64,000 nt of DNA, taken from contig NZ_CP047946.1 of assembly GCF_014279655.1 (NCBI RefSeq), positions 310,001 to 374,000 on the forward strand. The letters run 5' to 3'. Below are positions 46,016-54,779 of this stretch, one piece after another. The stretch is from Synechococcus sp. ROS8604 (GTDB lineage Bacteria; Cyanobacteriota; Cyanobacteriia; PCC-6307; Cyanobiaceae). The notes under the pieces were generated by a model that saw only the letters and a program-made list of their open reading frames with translations, was not told the origin of the DNA and made no database searches. The translations under genes and the position numbers were made by a program. Positions within the stretch are counted from its first letter, which is position 1, and every line of letters begins with the position of its first letter.

Positions 46016-47098
46016 GTGGTAAGGCAAGTGCCTTTGTTAGAACTTTTGGCTGCGATCTGGCGACATCGATTACAGATTTTACTTGCAGGTGATCAAGAAA
46101 TTGGAATATTGTTCCCAAAACTTAAATATTTATTAAAAGAAATGGCTCATCAAGAGATTCTTGCTGCTCTAGCCCTTTCAAGTTTAACGAGAGGAATCGC
46201 AGAAGTGTTTGAGAATGCTGGGGTCCCTATGCTCGTGCTCAAGGGGGTCGCATTAAGCAAACAAACTACAGGATCTTTAACAGCCAGAGGGCGAGGAGAT
46301 CTTGATCTGTGGGTGAAAAGCAATCAGGTTGGTGAAGTAATTGCTTTGCTGAAGCATCAGGGTTTTCAGCTCACAGCAGGGGCTAGTTGTGTAGGTGATA
46401 CCAATTTTCATGGCTCTTATTCAGGTTTTGTGTGCATAGAAATATCAATGTTTCGCAACCAAGGTCAACAGACACAGTTCATTGATCTTCATTGGCATCC
46501 CTCACATATCAGAGGGATCTTTCCTCCTTTTGATGCAGTATGGAATCAAAGGGAGAAATTTTATATCAATGAGCAGCAGATTTTCACCCTACCGCTGAAC
46601 TTGTCTTTTATAAATTCTTGTTGTCACGCTAGCAGCGACTGTTGGAGGTCGTTGCGTGACTTGGTTGATGTTGTACGCCTGGGAAGGTGGTGTACGATTC
46701 CTCAACTAACGCCTTGGTCTGCTTTTAGACCAGTACTAAAGACATGTTGTGTGGCGTCTGAATTAACTGAATCATCGCTTTTGAACGCAATAGCTTGCGA
46801 TCCATCTGCGCGAAGTAGAAGAGTTGCTCTTCATGATGCAATGGATGCTCAGTTAAGACCATGCCGATCAACAGTAAGAGGGAGAAAATGGATTTGCCAG
46901 CGTGTAAAAACCCTTTTTCGGAAGCTTAATAGCTATTACCATCCTGAGCATTTTTTCTCAACCCTTTTTTATAGTATAATTACGTCACCAGTATTGTTGG
47001 ATCGTAAGTCTGGTAGATATTATTCATTCCTCCAGATTTTTATGAATAGACTTGATTTATTGATGTATCATCTTGGTTGTCGCGATAGGAACTCATAG
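46016..47098 (+). CDS. Nucleotidyltransferase family protein (NTP_transf_5 type), copy 2
   Basis: 360 residues. VPMLVLKGVALSKQTTGSLT and ARGRGDLDLWVKSNQVGEVI match copy 1, as does FIDLHWHPSHIRGIFPPFDA. The GTG start gives a protein about 60 residues shorter at the N-terminus than copy 1, with alignment beginning at RHRLQILLAGD, so the 5' end may be lost. A short frame at 45948 (MISLASHKAAK) may be a leftover. Its end overlaps the convergent ABC gene by 59 nt. Confidence 0.75.
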   Translation: MVRQVPLLELLAAIWRHRLQILLAGDQEIGILFPKLKYLLKEMAHQEILAALALSSLTRGIAEVFENAGVPMLVLKGVALSKQTTGSLTARGRGDLDLWVKSNQVGEVIALLKHQGFQLTAGASCVGDTNFHGSYSGFVCIEISMFRNQGQQTQFIDLHWHPSHIRGIFPPFDAVWNQREKFYINEQQIFTLPLNLSFINSCCHASSDCWRSLRDLVDVVRLGRWCTIPQLTPWSAFRPVLKTCCVASELTESSLLNAIACDPSARSRRVALHDAMDAQLRPCRSTVRGRKWICQRVKTLFRKLNSYYHPEHFFSTLFYSIITSPVLLDRKSGRYYSFLQIFMNRLDLLMYHLGCRDRNS

Positions 47099-48788
47099 CA
47101 TTTGGTCGGTAATCATCAGTTAAGGCTATTACGTGATCAGCCATCTTGATAATGTGAGGATCATGAGTACTAACTAAGATTAATTTACGTTTAACTCTTC
47201 TCGAAATGATTGATCTCACGATAACAGATGATTCTTCATCAAGAAAGGCCGTAGGTTCATCCAGTATTTCAATGGATTGGTTCCGTAGCCAAGTTCGTAT
47301 TAATCCAAGTCTGTGAATTTCGCCGCCCGAGAATGAAACTTGTGTGAGTGGTAAAGGTTCATCTAAACCATGGGCACGTTCAGCAATGTGCAAGAGTTGA
47401 AGCTCAGATAGCCAATGTTTAATGCTTTTCGACTCTATATTGTGTCCCATCGTGAGATTTTCACGTAAACTTGCCTCAAACAAGACTGAGTTTTGTGGAG
47501 AATATGCGATGTGTCGTCTAATTATCTGTGCACCAATAGAACCCTTTAGATTTATATTGTTGACTTTAGAGCAAACTTTCCAAGAACTGGTATGTTCCGA
47601 AAGCAGACCACAGAATTGATCAATTAAAGTTGTTTTTCCAATCCCAGAAGGTCCGGTTACTACAGTTAGTTGGCCTAATAATAATGGGATAGAAAGATGA
47701 GATGTTTCTGTTTTGTCTTCTGACCAGATTAAGGACGTCCAATGAATTGGTGTAAATAAGTCCTCATCTCTTTGTTCAATGTCTGTTTTTCCAGGAATGA
47801 GGGCAATACTGCGAGTCAATAATTTTCTGCGCCTATGAAGCTCTGAGTAGGCTGGTAACCAACTTAGGCAAATGCGATATGATCTGATGAGGCTGCTGAA
47901 TGATGTGGCAGTTCGATAACCAAACAATAATGTTGTAGCAATAATAGAAGAATCAAGATCTTGTCGAATCCAGGCAAGCCAGCCTCCCATCACCAAAATC
48001 ACCAATGAGTCTCGCCAAGCTGTAAAAAGAGATTGCCGTTTGATCATTATTTGTTGCACTTTACGGTAGTTTGATATGTCATTAATAAAGCGCTTTTTAA
48101 TCCAATCCTCTGCTCCAGCTGCGCGAATGGCTTTAAGATTATGCAGAGCATCACCTACTGTTCGTTGAAGATTACTATTGAGTTGAGTAGAGGTATAGCC
48201 GAGACTCCAACTCTCTGAACGTTGCAATAAGGCTGCTATACTTGTTGAGACAAACGCTAGCAAAAGAGGAACTGCATTCTCTTGATTAATCAACAAAATA
48301 CTTGCCGCATAAAGAATTAGTGATATAAAGTGGCGAATTGTACTAACCGCCTGATTAAGAGCGCCTACTGAAGTATCGATCTCATCCATAAGAAGCGACA
48401 TTAATTCACCTCTTCCAATTTGATTGAGTCCGGAGGTTGAAGATTTTAAAACAAGTGATAGCACTTGTTTTTTTAGTCGATCAGAGAATTCAAAAATTAA
48501 ATTTTGTTGTTTAATTGATGTATAAGCTTGCAAAAGGGTGCGGAATAGTATTAATAAAGACAAGCAAAAAAATGCCTGTCGCAATGAAATATCAATTGAT
48601 AAACTCTGAAAATGTTTAGAGTTATTGCTGAAAAGAATAGATATCCCTAACCCAATACTGACAATTTCAATTAATGACTTCAAGAAAGCGATAAAACCTA
48701 TCAATAAAATATATTTATGTCCAGCCTCGTGAAACAGACGTAAAATTAAAAAAAATAGGATTTTAATTTTAACATGAATTTTTGACAA
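47040..48788 (-). CDS. ABC transporter, candidate lasso-peptide exporter
   Basis: 582 residues. A membrane domain (residues ~10-300, about six helices) is followed by an ATPase domain: Walker A VTGPSGIGKTTLIDQF near 379, Q-loop AYSPQNSVLFEASLRENL, signature SFSGGEIHRLGLIRTWLR near 486, Walker B IEILDEPTAFLDEE near 508, and H-loop LILVSTHDPHI. The gene lies directly downstream of both precursor genes on the same strand, with only 67 nt to the nearer one, the usual position of the D (export/immunity) gene. AT-rich and intact, in contrast to the copy-1 remnant. Confidence 0.85.
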   Translation of the reverse strand: MSKIHVKIKILFFLILRLFHEAGHKYILLIGFIAFLKSLIEIVSIGLGISILFSNNSKHFQSLSIDISLRQAFFCLSLLILFRTLLQAYTSIKQQNLIFEFSDRLKKQVLSLVLKSSTSGLNQIGRGELMSLLMDEIDTSVGALNQAVSTIRHFISLILYAASILLINQENAVPLLLAFVSTSIAALLQRSESWSLGYTSTQLNSNLQRTVGDALHNLKAIRAAGAEDWIKKRFINDISNYRKVQQIMIKRQSLFTAWRDSLVILVMGGWLAWIRQDLDSSIIATTLLFGYRTATSFSSLIRSYRICLSWLPAYSELHRRRKLLTRSIALIPGKTDIEQRDEDLFTPIHWTSLIWSEDKTETSHLSIPLLLGQLTVVTGPSGIGKTTLIDQFCGLLSEHTSSWKVCSKVNNINLKGSIGAQIIRRHIAYSPQNSVLFEASLRENLTMGHNIESKSIKHWLSELQLLHIAERAHGLDEPLPLTQVSFSGGEIHRLGLIRTWLRNQSIEILDEPTAFLDEESSVIVRSIISRRVKRKLILVSTHDPHIIKMADHVIALTDDYRPNAMSSYRDNQDDTSINQVYS

Positions 48789-48855
48789 TATTTATTTCTC
48801 TTTAAATGTTAAACTTGACAGTGCTAACTTTAGCAGAGGTCGAATTGCTAACCTG

Positions 48856-49020
48856 TTACGAAGCGGGGTCGACATTTGATCTATCAGTCATACCCATTTC
48901 ATCCTTATTGTTATTTGCACCCGATTCAGTTTCTTGAAAAGAAATAATTTCAATTTCAGGGGTTTGCCATTCGAGCTTCAAAGGATGATGCGTATTCTTG
49001 TTCATGTATTTGAGGTTCAT
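48856..49020 (-). CDS. Candidate lasso-peptide precursor 1
   Basis: 54 residues from the ATG at 49020 (preceded by TAAGG) or 49 from the ATG at 49005. The leader ends WQTPEIEIISFQETE, which fits the lasso pattern Y/W-x-x-P-x-L/I, and has Thr at -2. The core would begin Ser-Gly: ring segment SGANNNKDE, so Ser1 could close on Glu9 (or Asp8), and tail MGMTDRSNVDPAS. From W to the core the spacing equals that of the paeninodin leader. The C-terminal Ser is the residue phosphorylated in that family. Precursor 2 shares the leader and most of the core. If cleavage is one residue later, Gly1 closes on Glu8. Confidence 0.85.
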   Translation of the reverse strand: MNLKYMNKNTHHPLKLEWQTPEIEIISFQETESGANNNKDEMGMTDRSNVDPAS

Positions 49021-49405
49021 GACCTTAGGATTTTAACATTAACGTCATAGTGCCTTGCTGTCAAGTCATCCATTACTCCAAGGCCAATAAAGTCCTCACA
49101 GGAGCTGAGGTCACTTACTTGCAACTCGGCCTCTTAATCGCTTTAATTGAAAAACCGAAACATCAGCATCTTTAAAAGAACTGGTGGATCTATCCGATTT
49201 GCGGTCAGCATTGTTATATAATACTTGCATGTACGTATAATTAATGCAAAAAAAGATTCATCCTATCTTAGGGCTTTTCAACTATTTGTTTCTCGCACAA
49301 GAAATCTCGCAGACCCATAGTAAAGATGTGCTATTCAGAATTAGTTGAATCTAAATCCAGATGCTATCAAATGTTGATATTTGATATTATTTTTTTGTCC
49401 TAATT
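49021..49405 (-). other. Gap between the two precursor genes
   Basis: 385 nt, AT-rich. The only frame of note is a 39-codon one (49111-49230, minus) starting MQVLYNNADRKSDRS. It has a vague resemblance to the precursor tails but no leader motif, and I do not call it. The promoter of precursor 1 is probably here. Confidence 0.4.
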
Positions 49406-49555
49406 TCAAGAGGCAGGCACATCTGATCTATCAGTCATACCCATTTCTGCTCTATTGTTAAATGCACCCGATTCAGTTTCTTGAAAAGAAATAATTTCAA
49501 TTTCAGGGGCCTGCAATTCGAGTTTCGAGGGTTTGTCAAGTTTCGCGTTCATCAT
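49406..49555 (-). CDS. Candidate lasso-peptide precursor 2
   Basis: 49 residues from 49555, or 48 from the second ATG. Leader LQAPEIEIISFQETE (the aromatic residue is Leu here), then core starting Ser-Gly: ring segment SGAFNNRAE with Glu at position 9 and no Asp8, and tail MGMTDRSDVPAS. Glu9 is thus the only acceptor common to both precursors. The C-terminal Ser is conserved. Differences from precursor 1 are concentrated in the ring (N4F, K7R, D8A) and near the end, as expected for paralogous lasso cores under diversification. Confidence 0.85.
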   Translation of the reverse strand: MMNAKLDKPSKLELQAPEIEIISFQETESGAFNNRAEMGMTDRSDVPAS

Positions 49556-49682
49556 TTTTCTTTACACCCTATCACCACAATGCCTTGCTCTCAAGTCGTA
49601 ACTTGCAGTTAGCAAATACGATTTGATGGCAATGGCTCACATAAAAAGATTTTATTTCGTTCGTAGGTGCGGATAGTGATCT

Positions 49683-49997
49683 TCATGTGTAATTGATTGA
49701 GTTGCATTCAAGATTATTAGGCAAAATCTGAATGGCTGCTGGTTTTTGATTAGTTACTTCTAATTGTTGCAGTCTCATGAGTGTCCATTGCAAATGGCGA
49801 TTGTCTGTGGGTGAGGCTTTCAAGACCTTATTATGTGATACATCTGTTGTGTTTGTTCCGATAATCTTCAGTGTTTGGCGATTTTTGATGATGATTTGAA
49901 GGCATATTGCCTCATCAACCCAGTATTTAAGATTAATGTGTACTGCCTGCATCATCTTGGCTTGCAAGAAATTACCTGTAGACTTTGCGATCGTCAA
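49683..49997 (-). CDS. Hypothetical protein in the lasso locus
   Basis: Up to 104 residues from a TTG, or 90 from the ATG pair (MMQAVHINLKYWVDEAICLQ). No family recognised. I compared it by eye with the B1 (RRE/PqqD-like) and B2 (transglutaminase-like) proteins expected in lasso clusters and saw neither the RRE pattern nor the Cys-His-Asp triad with H-A-W. It lies upstream of precursor 2 on the same strand. May be non-coding. Confidence 0.3.
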   Translation of the reverse strand: MTIAKSTGNFLQAKMMQAVHINLKYWVDEAICLQIIIKNRQTLKIIGTNTTDVSHNKVLKASPTDNRHLQWTLMRLQQLEVTNQKPAAIQILPNNLECNSINYT

Positions 49998-50226
49998 GTC
50001 TTGTAAATATATTTAACGGATAACTTTCAAACCTGGAATGCGTTGCCACACTGATTTTTCAGAGAATGTACTTTCATTCTTCGCTAGATCTTTGGTTTTA
50101 TTCACTCGTTTGCTTCGTAAGCAGTAAGGCAACGACCTATCCACTCCCTAAACCATGCATTGGTATAGATAAGGCAGTTCGAATGGAAAGAGCTCTTTGT
50201 TATCTATAGCTCTCACTACGCCCTAT

Positions 50227-50850
50227 TCATGCCAATCTGATTCTTCTTGTTATATTTACAGCCAATGTCAATAACTCTTCAAACTTTTCTTCTGCATAAT
50301 CTGAATTAGACCAGACAAAGTCATCTCTATTCTCCGGATCTAGAACACGGGCGCGCATCTGACTGTTGTGAACATTTGCTGGGGTAACGACGGTTCTGCG
50401 CTCGAAGCGTGATCTCCATCAATGTAGATACTGTTCTCGTATCCTTAATGATTAACATTTTTTTTCACCCCACGATCATTAAGATCCTGCCGCAGGTCGC
50501 TTGGGATGGCCTTCCATTCGTTGGGCTAATTCGCTTCCTTGATGATTTTATTTCCAGATCGAGTATTTCTCTGCGTAGGAACAGGACCAAGAGTGACATC
50601 AATCATCTGAGCACCTTGGGCTCGCAGACTCTGCGCTCGAAGTTGCTGTTCAAAACAATTGAAATGTTCTTTAATAATGCAGGCATTGCCAAACAGTTCA
50701 CGAAACAATCAGATGGTTGTTGCATCTGGAATTGCGTTCGCCACACCAAGGATGATGAATTCCTCGAAAGGCCGCCTGTTGTAGACTAGGAATTCAAGCT
50801 CAGCATCATTGTGGTTAAAAAGCTGCTTCTACACAAACATTTGCGCCCCA
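50227..50850 (-). pseudogene. Relic of an IS5-type transposase, heavily decayed
   Basis: Read on the minus strand, pieces in several frames give an IS5-type protein: KQLFNHNDAELEFLVYNRRP, then FEEFIILGVANAIPDATTI, a TGA in place of the expected Trp, then LFRELFGNACIIKEHFNCFE, AQGAQMIDVTLGPVPTQRNT, and finally VVTPANVHNSQMRARVLDPE. At least three stops and two frame changes interrupt it. The 5' end may reach 51040 but is unreadable. A different IS from the two others in the island. Confidence 0.8.
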
Positions 50851-51104
50851 GCGGAGCATTCCTTGTCTTACTTCCCTTGCGTTTTCGCTTAGAGTTTATC
50901 CCTGTTCATGCAGTGACTGAAATGTTTTCCCACGGAATAAACTGGAGAGAGTCGTCAATACAGATTTTTCGCGTGAATCTTTTAGATCCTCTGCTGTTCA
51001 TCCAAGAATTCACTGTCTCCTGCTTTGAAAAACGCACCGACTCTAAATTTAGCTACTAATTTTAAATAGATAGTCGCGTTTATGAATTCTCTGTGGCGTA
51101 TTTA

Positions 51105-52085
51105 TTAAGCCAACCCTTCATTTATTGTCCAATTCGCAGTGATTACATCTAAAATGTTTGCGGTATTGGCGAATGCGTTATCTTCAAACATTGTTTCATA
51201 TCCCAAGTCTTCAAGGACGCCTAAAGTTGTTTTCGATAAAAGATTGGTCGAATCTAGTGTACGAGTCATGATCTCATTACGGGGAAGTGCTAAATTATTT
51301 TGTTCCCAATGCATACCATTGTCCGGATTGATAAGGAGATCGAATTCTTCGCTATAAACACCTTGTGCAATGCCTTCTTGGTAGGCCTTTTGCCCATGCA
51401 GGCCTGTATAGATATTTGAATCATCTACAAGGGAATATGCTTTTCTATTCGCACTATGAAAACCAATTGTGTGAATCATCTCATGAAGAAAGAGATCGTC
51501 AAGTAATTCTTTCTCTGCCATCGTGTTTACATCCGCGGAATCGATTGCAATTAGTCCTTTAGAAGGCATGCGTGAGCTGCCTCTGGAATCAATAATTTGC
51601 GACCAACCTTTTCCTCTGCCTTCATCATCTATTGCTTGAAGGCTTAGTTCTATATTTATATCATCAATGAAGTTACCTCTGTATTTGGTATCTTTAATGT
51701 CTCCCACAATTAATGTAGATATTAATTCAGCCATTGAAATAGCCTGAAATCTGTATTCATCCGTCCACCCTTCGCCAGAAAATAAGAGATCGATATTGAA
51801 TCCACCTTCAACCCCTGATGTGTAGTCATAGGCTATTGGTTCTCTGTTATTGGTTGTTTTATCTTTGGGAAATGAATTCGGATTATCTATTACGATGATG
51901 CTTTCTTCTGATAATGCATCGATTGGATCAGAGACTGAATCATTGTAAATTAATTGTTGTTCATTGCTCCCGTCAGAGATGCCTGTGTTGGATTCATCTG
52001 GAAATCCCGATAAGACATGATCGGATGAATAATTATAGGTGTGATCTAGGGAGTTTTCGAGCAGAGGTGCGGTGAAATAAATCAT
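51105..52085 (-). CDS. Putative secreted metzincin-type metalloprotease
   Basis: 326 residues. HEMIHTIGFH near residue 203 is the zinc motif H-E-x-x-H-x-x-G-x-H of metzincins, and NEIMTRTLD about 70 residues later supplies the Met-turn. Overall spacing recalls leishmanolysin-like (M8) or M10 proteins of cyanobacteria. The N-terminal ~90 residues are Ser/Asp-rich and low-complexity, with no standard signal peptide, so non-classical (type I) export is possible. Its role in the lasso locus is not known. Leader removal is normally done by a cysteine-type B2, so it is not an obvious substitute. Confidence 0.65.
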   Translation of the reverse strand: MIYFTAPLLENSLDHTYNYSSDHVLSGFPDESNTGISDGSNEQQLIYNDSVSDPIDALSEESIIVIDNPNSFPKDKTTNNREPIAYDYTSGVEGGFNIDLLFSGEGWTDEYRFQAISMAELISTLIVGDIKDTKYRGNFIDDINIELSLQAIDDEGRGKGWSQIIDSRGSSRMPSKGLIAIDSADVNTMAEKELLDDLFLHEMIHTIGFHSANRKAYSLVDDSNIYTGLHGQKAYQEGIAQGVYSEEFDLLINPDNGMHWEQNNLALPRNEIMTRTLDSTNLLSKTTLGVLEDLGYETMFEDNAFANTANILDVITANWTINEGLA

Positions 52086-52493
52086 TTTATTGTTTTGGTT
52101 ATTCCAATTTTATACACACTCTTTTGTTTGCAATTTTAGGGGGTGATTTGGTTTTGGTGAGAAATGAATGAGATGTTCGTAAGGTGAATCTGGACAAACG
52201 GGGTTTAGCGGCGGTAGTGAGCAGAAATGGGAGACCTTTGGCCGTGAATTACCTCTGAGGCCGTTTTCTGAGCACTGTTGCTTGTTGATCTCCTGTTCAA
52301 CCACTTTGGGCTGGTTTTGAGGCTGAATCGAGGTGCTCAGAGAGACCAAGCACCTGGTCAGGCTGTTGCGAGTAATTGGCGTCGGGCCTGGAATAGGTTC
52401 GACAGTGCCGCAAGCACGTTGATTTTGCTGCGGTTCTAGTGGCTAAGCCATGCTCGACCTTGGGTCGAGGTAAGGGTCGTAGTCAGCTCGTAG
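52086..52493 (+). other. Non-coding gap left of the second IS
   Basis: A Pro-rich 79-codon frame (52110-52349, minus) lacks a ribosome site and recognised features, and is not called. Just before the IS, GTAGTCAG occurs twice in tandem (CGTAGTCAGCTCGTAGTCAG). No promoter or RNA gene seen. Confidence 0.4.
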
Positions 52494-52494
52494 T

Positions 52495-54239
52495 CAGGGT
52501 CTTCTGAATAAAGCCAGATCATTTGCGCCCCAATGGATCTGAGCAATTTCTGGCGGTAAAATGTACGCAAACGGGTCCATTTGCGCCCAAAAGCCGCCCG
52601 GAGTTTTCCACATGTATCGGCGCGAGCATCGTCATCAGCTCTCGTTCAAGGATTTCTTCCTGCCATTTGGTGGACAACTCTCAGGTGACAATCGCTGGAT
52701 CAAGCTGGCTTAGCTGATCCTGTGGGACGCGCTGGAGGCCGACTATGCGGCGCAATTTTGCAAGGGCTTTGGAGCACCGGCAAAACCCTTTCGAATGGCA
52801 CTGGTTGCATTGATCATCAAGGCCCGTCTCGGGCTCACGGATGAAGAACTGGTCGAGCAGATCAAGGAAAACCCATACTTCCAGTTCTTCATCGGCCTGG
52901 AAGCATTCCAGTATTCGGCGCCGTTCGATTCATCGATGATGGTCTATTTCCGCAAGCGCCTACCGGAAGCCGTTGTGAATGACTGCAATGAACGAATTGT
53001 GCGCCATGGCCCGAAAGTGATTCGCTCATCCGATTTCCAGGGCCCAGGCGATATCAATGGCAGTGGTGGTGGATCGACCAGTTCTGCAGGCCAGCCAAAA
53101 TCATCCTCGCAGAAGCAGCCTAATCAGGGATCACTTTTGATCGATGCCACCTGCGCGCCTGTAGATATCCGTCATCCAACAGATCTATCACTGCTCAATG
53201 AAGCGAGGGAGGCGACTGAGATTCTGATTGATGCGATGCATCCTCAGGTCAGAGAAAGCTTTGGCCATAAGCCGCGTACGCACCGCAAACAGGCGAGGCG
53301 GCAGTTTCTTGCTGTTGAGAAGAAAAAGAGACCCCGTATCAACAAGATACGCAAGGCCATCAAGCAGCAGCTTGGCTACCTCAAGCGGAATCTGGCGAGC
53401 ATCGACAGCCTGATCGCTTGTGGTGGATGCCTTCTGGCCGCCGGACGGCATATCTATCAGAAGTTGCTGGTGATCAGCGAGCTGGTCCGCCAGCAGACAA
53501 TTCTCTATCACGCAGACAGTAGAAGCATCCCTGATCGCATCGTCAGTCTCGGCCAGGCCCATATCAGGCCGATTGTTCGTGGGAAAGCTCGTTGCAATGT
53601 TGAGTTTGGAGCCCTAGCCCAAAGGGCTTCCGGTTACGGTAGATCTCAATCTCTGTCAGCAGCGAGGGATTCACTTTTCTCGATCGCCTGAGTTATGACC
53701 CCTACAACGAAGGAGAAGACCTCAAGGCTCAAGCAATGGCCTATCGCCGCCGTCACGGTCATTACCCGGAAGTGATCTGTGCTGACCAGATCTCGCGCCA
53801 ATCGAGCTTTCTGTCAGCGTCATGGAATCCGTTGAAGCGGCCCGCCTCTGGGACGGCCGAAGAACGATCCTTAGTTGGTAGCCGCCGAGAAGCAGCAGTT
53901 CATCGATGACCAGCGCCAAAGGAATGCCGTTGAAGGCAAGATTGGACAAGGCAAGCGGCGCTTTGGATTGGGTCTGATCCGTGAGAAGCTCGCCATCACC
54001 CAGGGTTCAATGATTGCACTGAATGTGCTGGTGATGAACCTCGAGAAGCTGCTGGAGCTTCTTTATCTCTTTTGTGCACTCTGCTGGCAACTCATGGTCT
54101 CTGCTGCACGGGCTTTGAGCTCCAACAACAGAGGGCTGAGTTATCAGGTGAACGGGGCTTGAGCATCGCTCAATTGCTGCTCAGGCCAGTTCGTTCTGCT
54201 TCATCTCTCCTGTAACTCACTTTCTCAGGAAGCCCTAGT
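52495..54239 (+). mobile_element. Second IS5/IS1182-type insertion sequence, degenerate
   Basis: About 1.75 kb. Left end near 52495 reads AGGGTCTTCTGAATAAAG inward; the right end, read inward from 54236, is AGGGCTTCCTGAGAAAGT, an imperfect inverted repeat (12 of 18). No certain target duplication. Contains one broken transposase gene. Confidence 0.65.
52612..54162 (+). pseudogene. IS5/IS1182-type (DUF772) transposase, disrupted
   Basis: Begins MYRREHRHQLSFKDFFLPF. A TAG at 52711 replaces a probable Glu codon, then the frame continues with FQYSAPFDSSMMVYFRKRLP (DUF772) and LLIDATCAPVDIRHPTDLSL. After RCNVEFGA near 53614 an extra ~27 nt, containing AGCCCAAAGGGCT, shifts the frame. The expected SISVSSEGFTFLDRLSYDPYN resumes downstream in another frame. 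Near 53793 about 8 nt are missing (CADQI...RANRAFCQRHG), and another TAG replaces a codon near 53873. The tail RQRNAVEGKIGQGKRRFGLG is intact. Not functional. Confidence 0.85.
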
Positions 54240-54779
54240 CAGAGATGCCGAGCTGCTTGCCATCCATTGCAGACGGGCTTGATTCCCAGGGTCTCCTTCG
54301 CTTCCCTTAACTTTAATAGTCAATAATATTATGATCTAAAGTAAAATTTTCATTGCCATTTGTATAATGCATTGCCTGCTAAACTTTTTTGGTTCTGATA
54401 CTTTTGTTCAAATTTCATTGAATAGCATTAGAGGCTTTGCCTTGCTTTTGGCCGTTGTACAGAGCTGTTTGTTTTTCCGCGAATAGTAATCTTAAAATTT
54501 TTCATCAAGGCGATAGGATCACTTTTTTCTTCATCGAACGATAGACGATTGAGTTATATAGTGATTTATTGATGGTTTTTTGTCCGTATTGTCTATTTTG
54601 CGCGATTGATTTGACTTGCCGTGTTTGGGGTTTTAGCGATCGGAAGGATATTGATTGGTAGTGTTGCATTTATCAAGTGGCTTTGTCATATCAAGACTGA
54701 AGCGCAATTAAGAGGGTGAACAATGCTCTTGACCATGAGTCAAAGGGTCGTTATGATTTAATTATAAGGTCTTTTTATT
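54240..54779 (+). other. Non-coding AT-rich gap upstream of the cyclase gene
   Basis: 540 nt, strongly AT-rich, no frame of more than about 30 codons, no RNA gene seen. A stop at 54765 lies in the cyclase frame. TAAGG (54765-54769) could be the ribosome site for the TTG at 54780. Confidence 0.45.

Noticed and set aside
49111-49230. 39-codon minus-strand frame between the precursor genes, considered as a third precursor
   Set aside because: Contains NNADRKSDRS, vaguely like the precursor tails, but lacks the leader pattern, the Thr and the Glu9 position, and ends in Lys.
48856-49555. CRISPR-like reading of the near-identical precursor segments
   Set aside because: Only two copies, about 540 nt apart, and the similarity follows codons of a leader peptide; no array of repeats and spacers exists in the window.
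52110-52349. 79-codon Pro-rich minus-strand frame upstream of the second IS
   Set aside because: No ribosome site, low-complexity Pro/Ser composition and no similarity to anything recognised.
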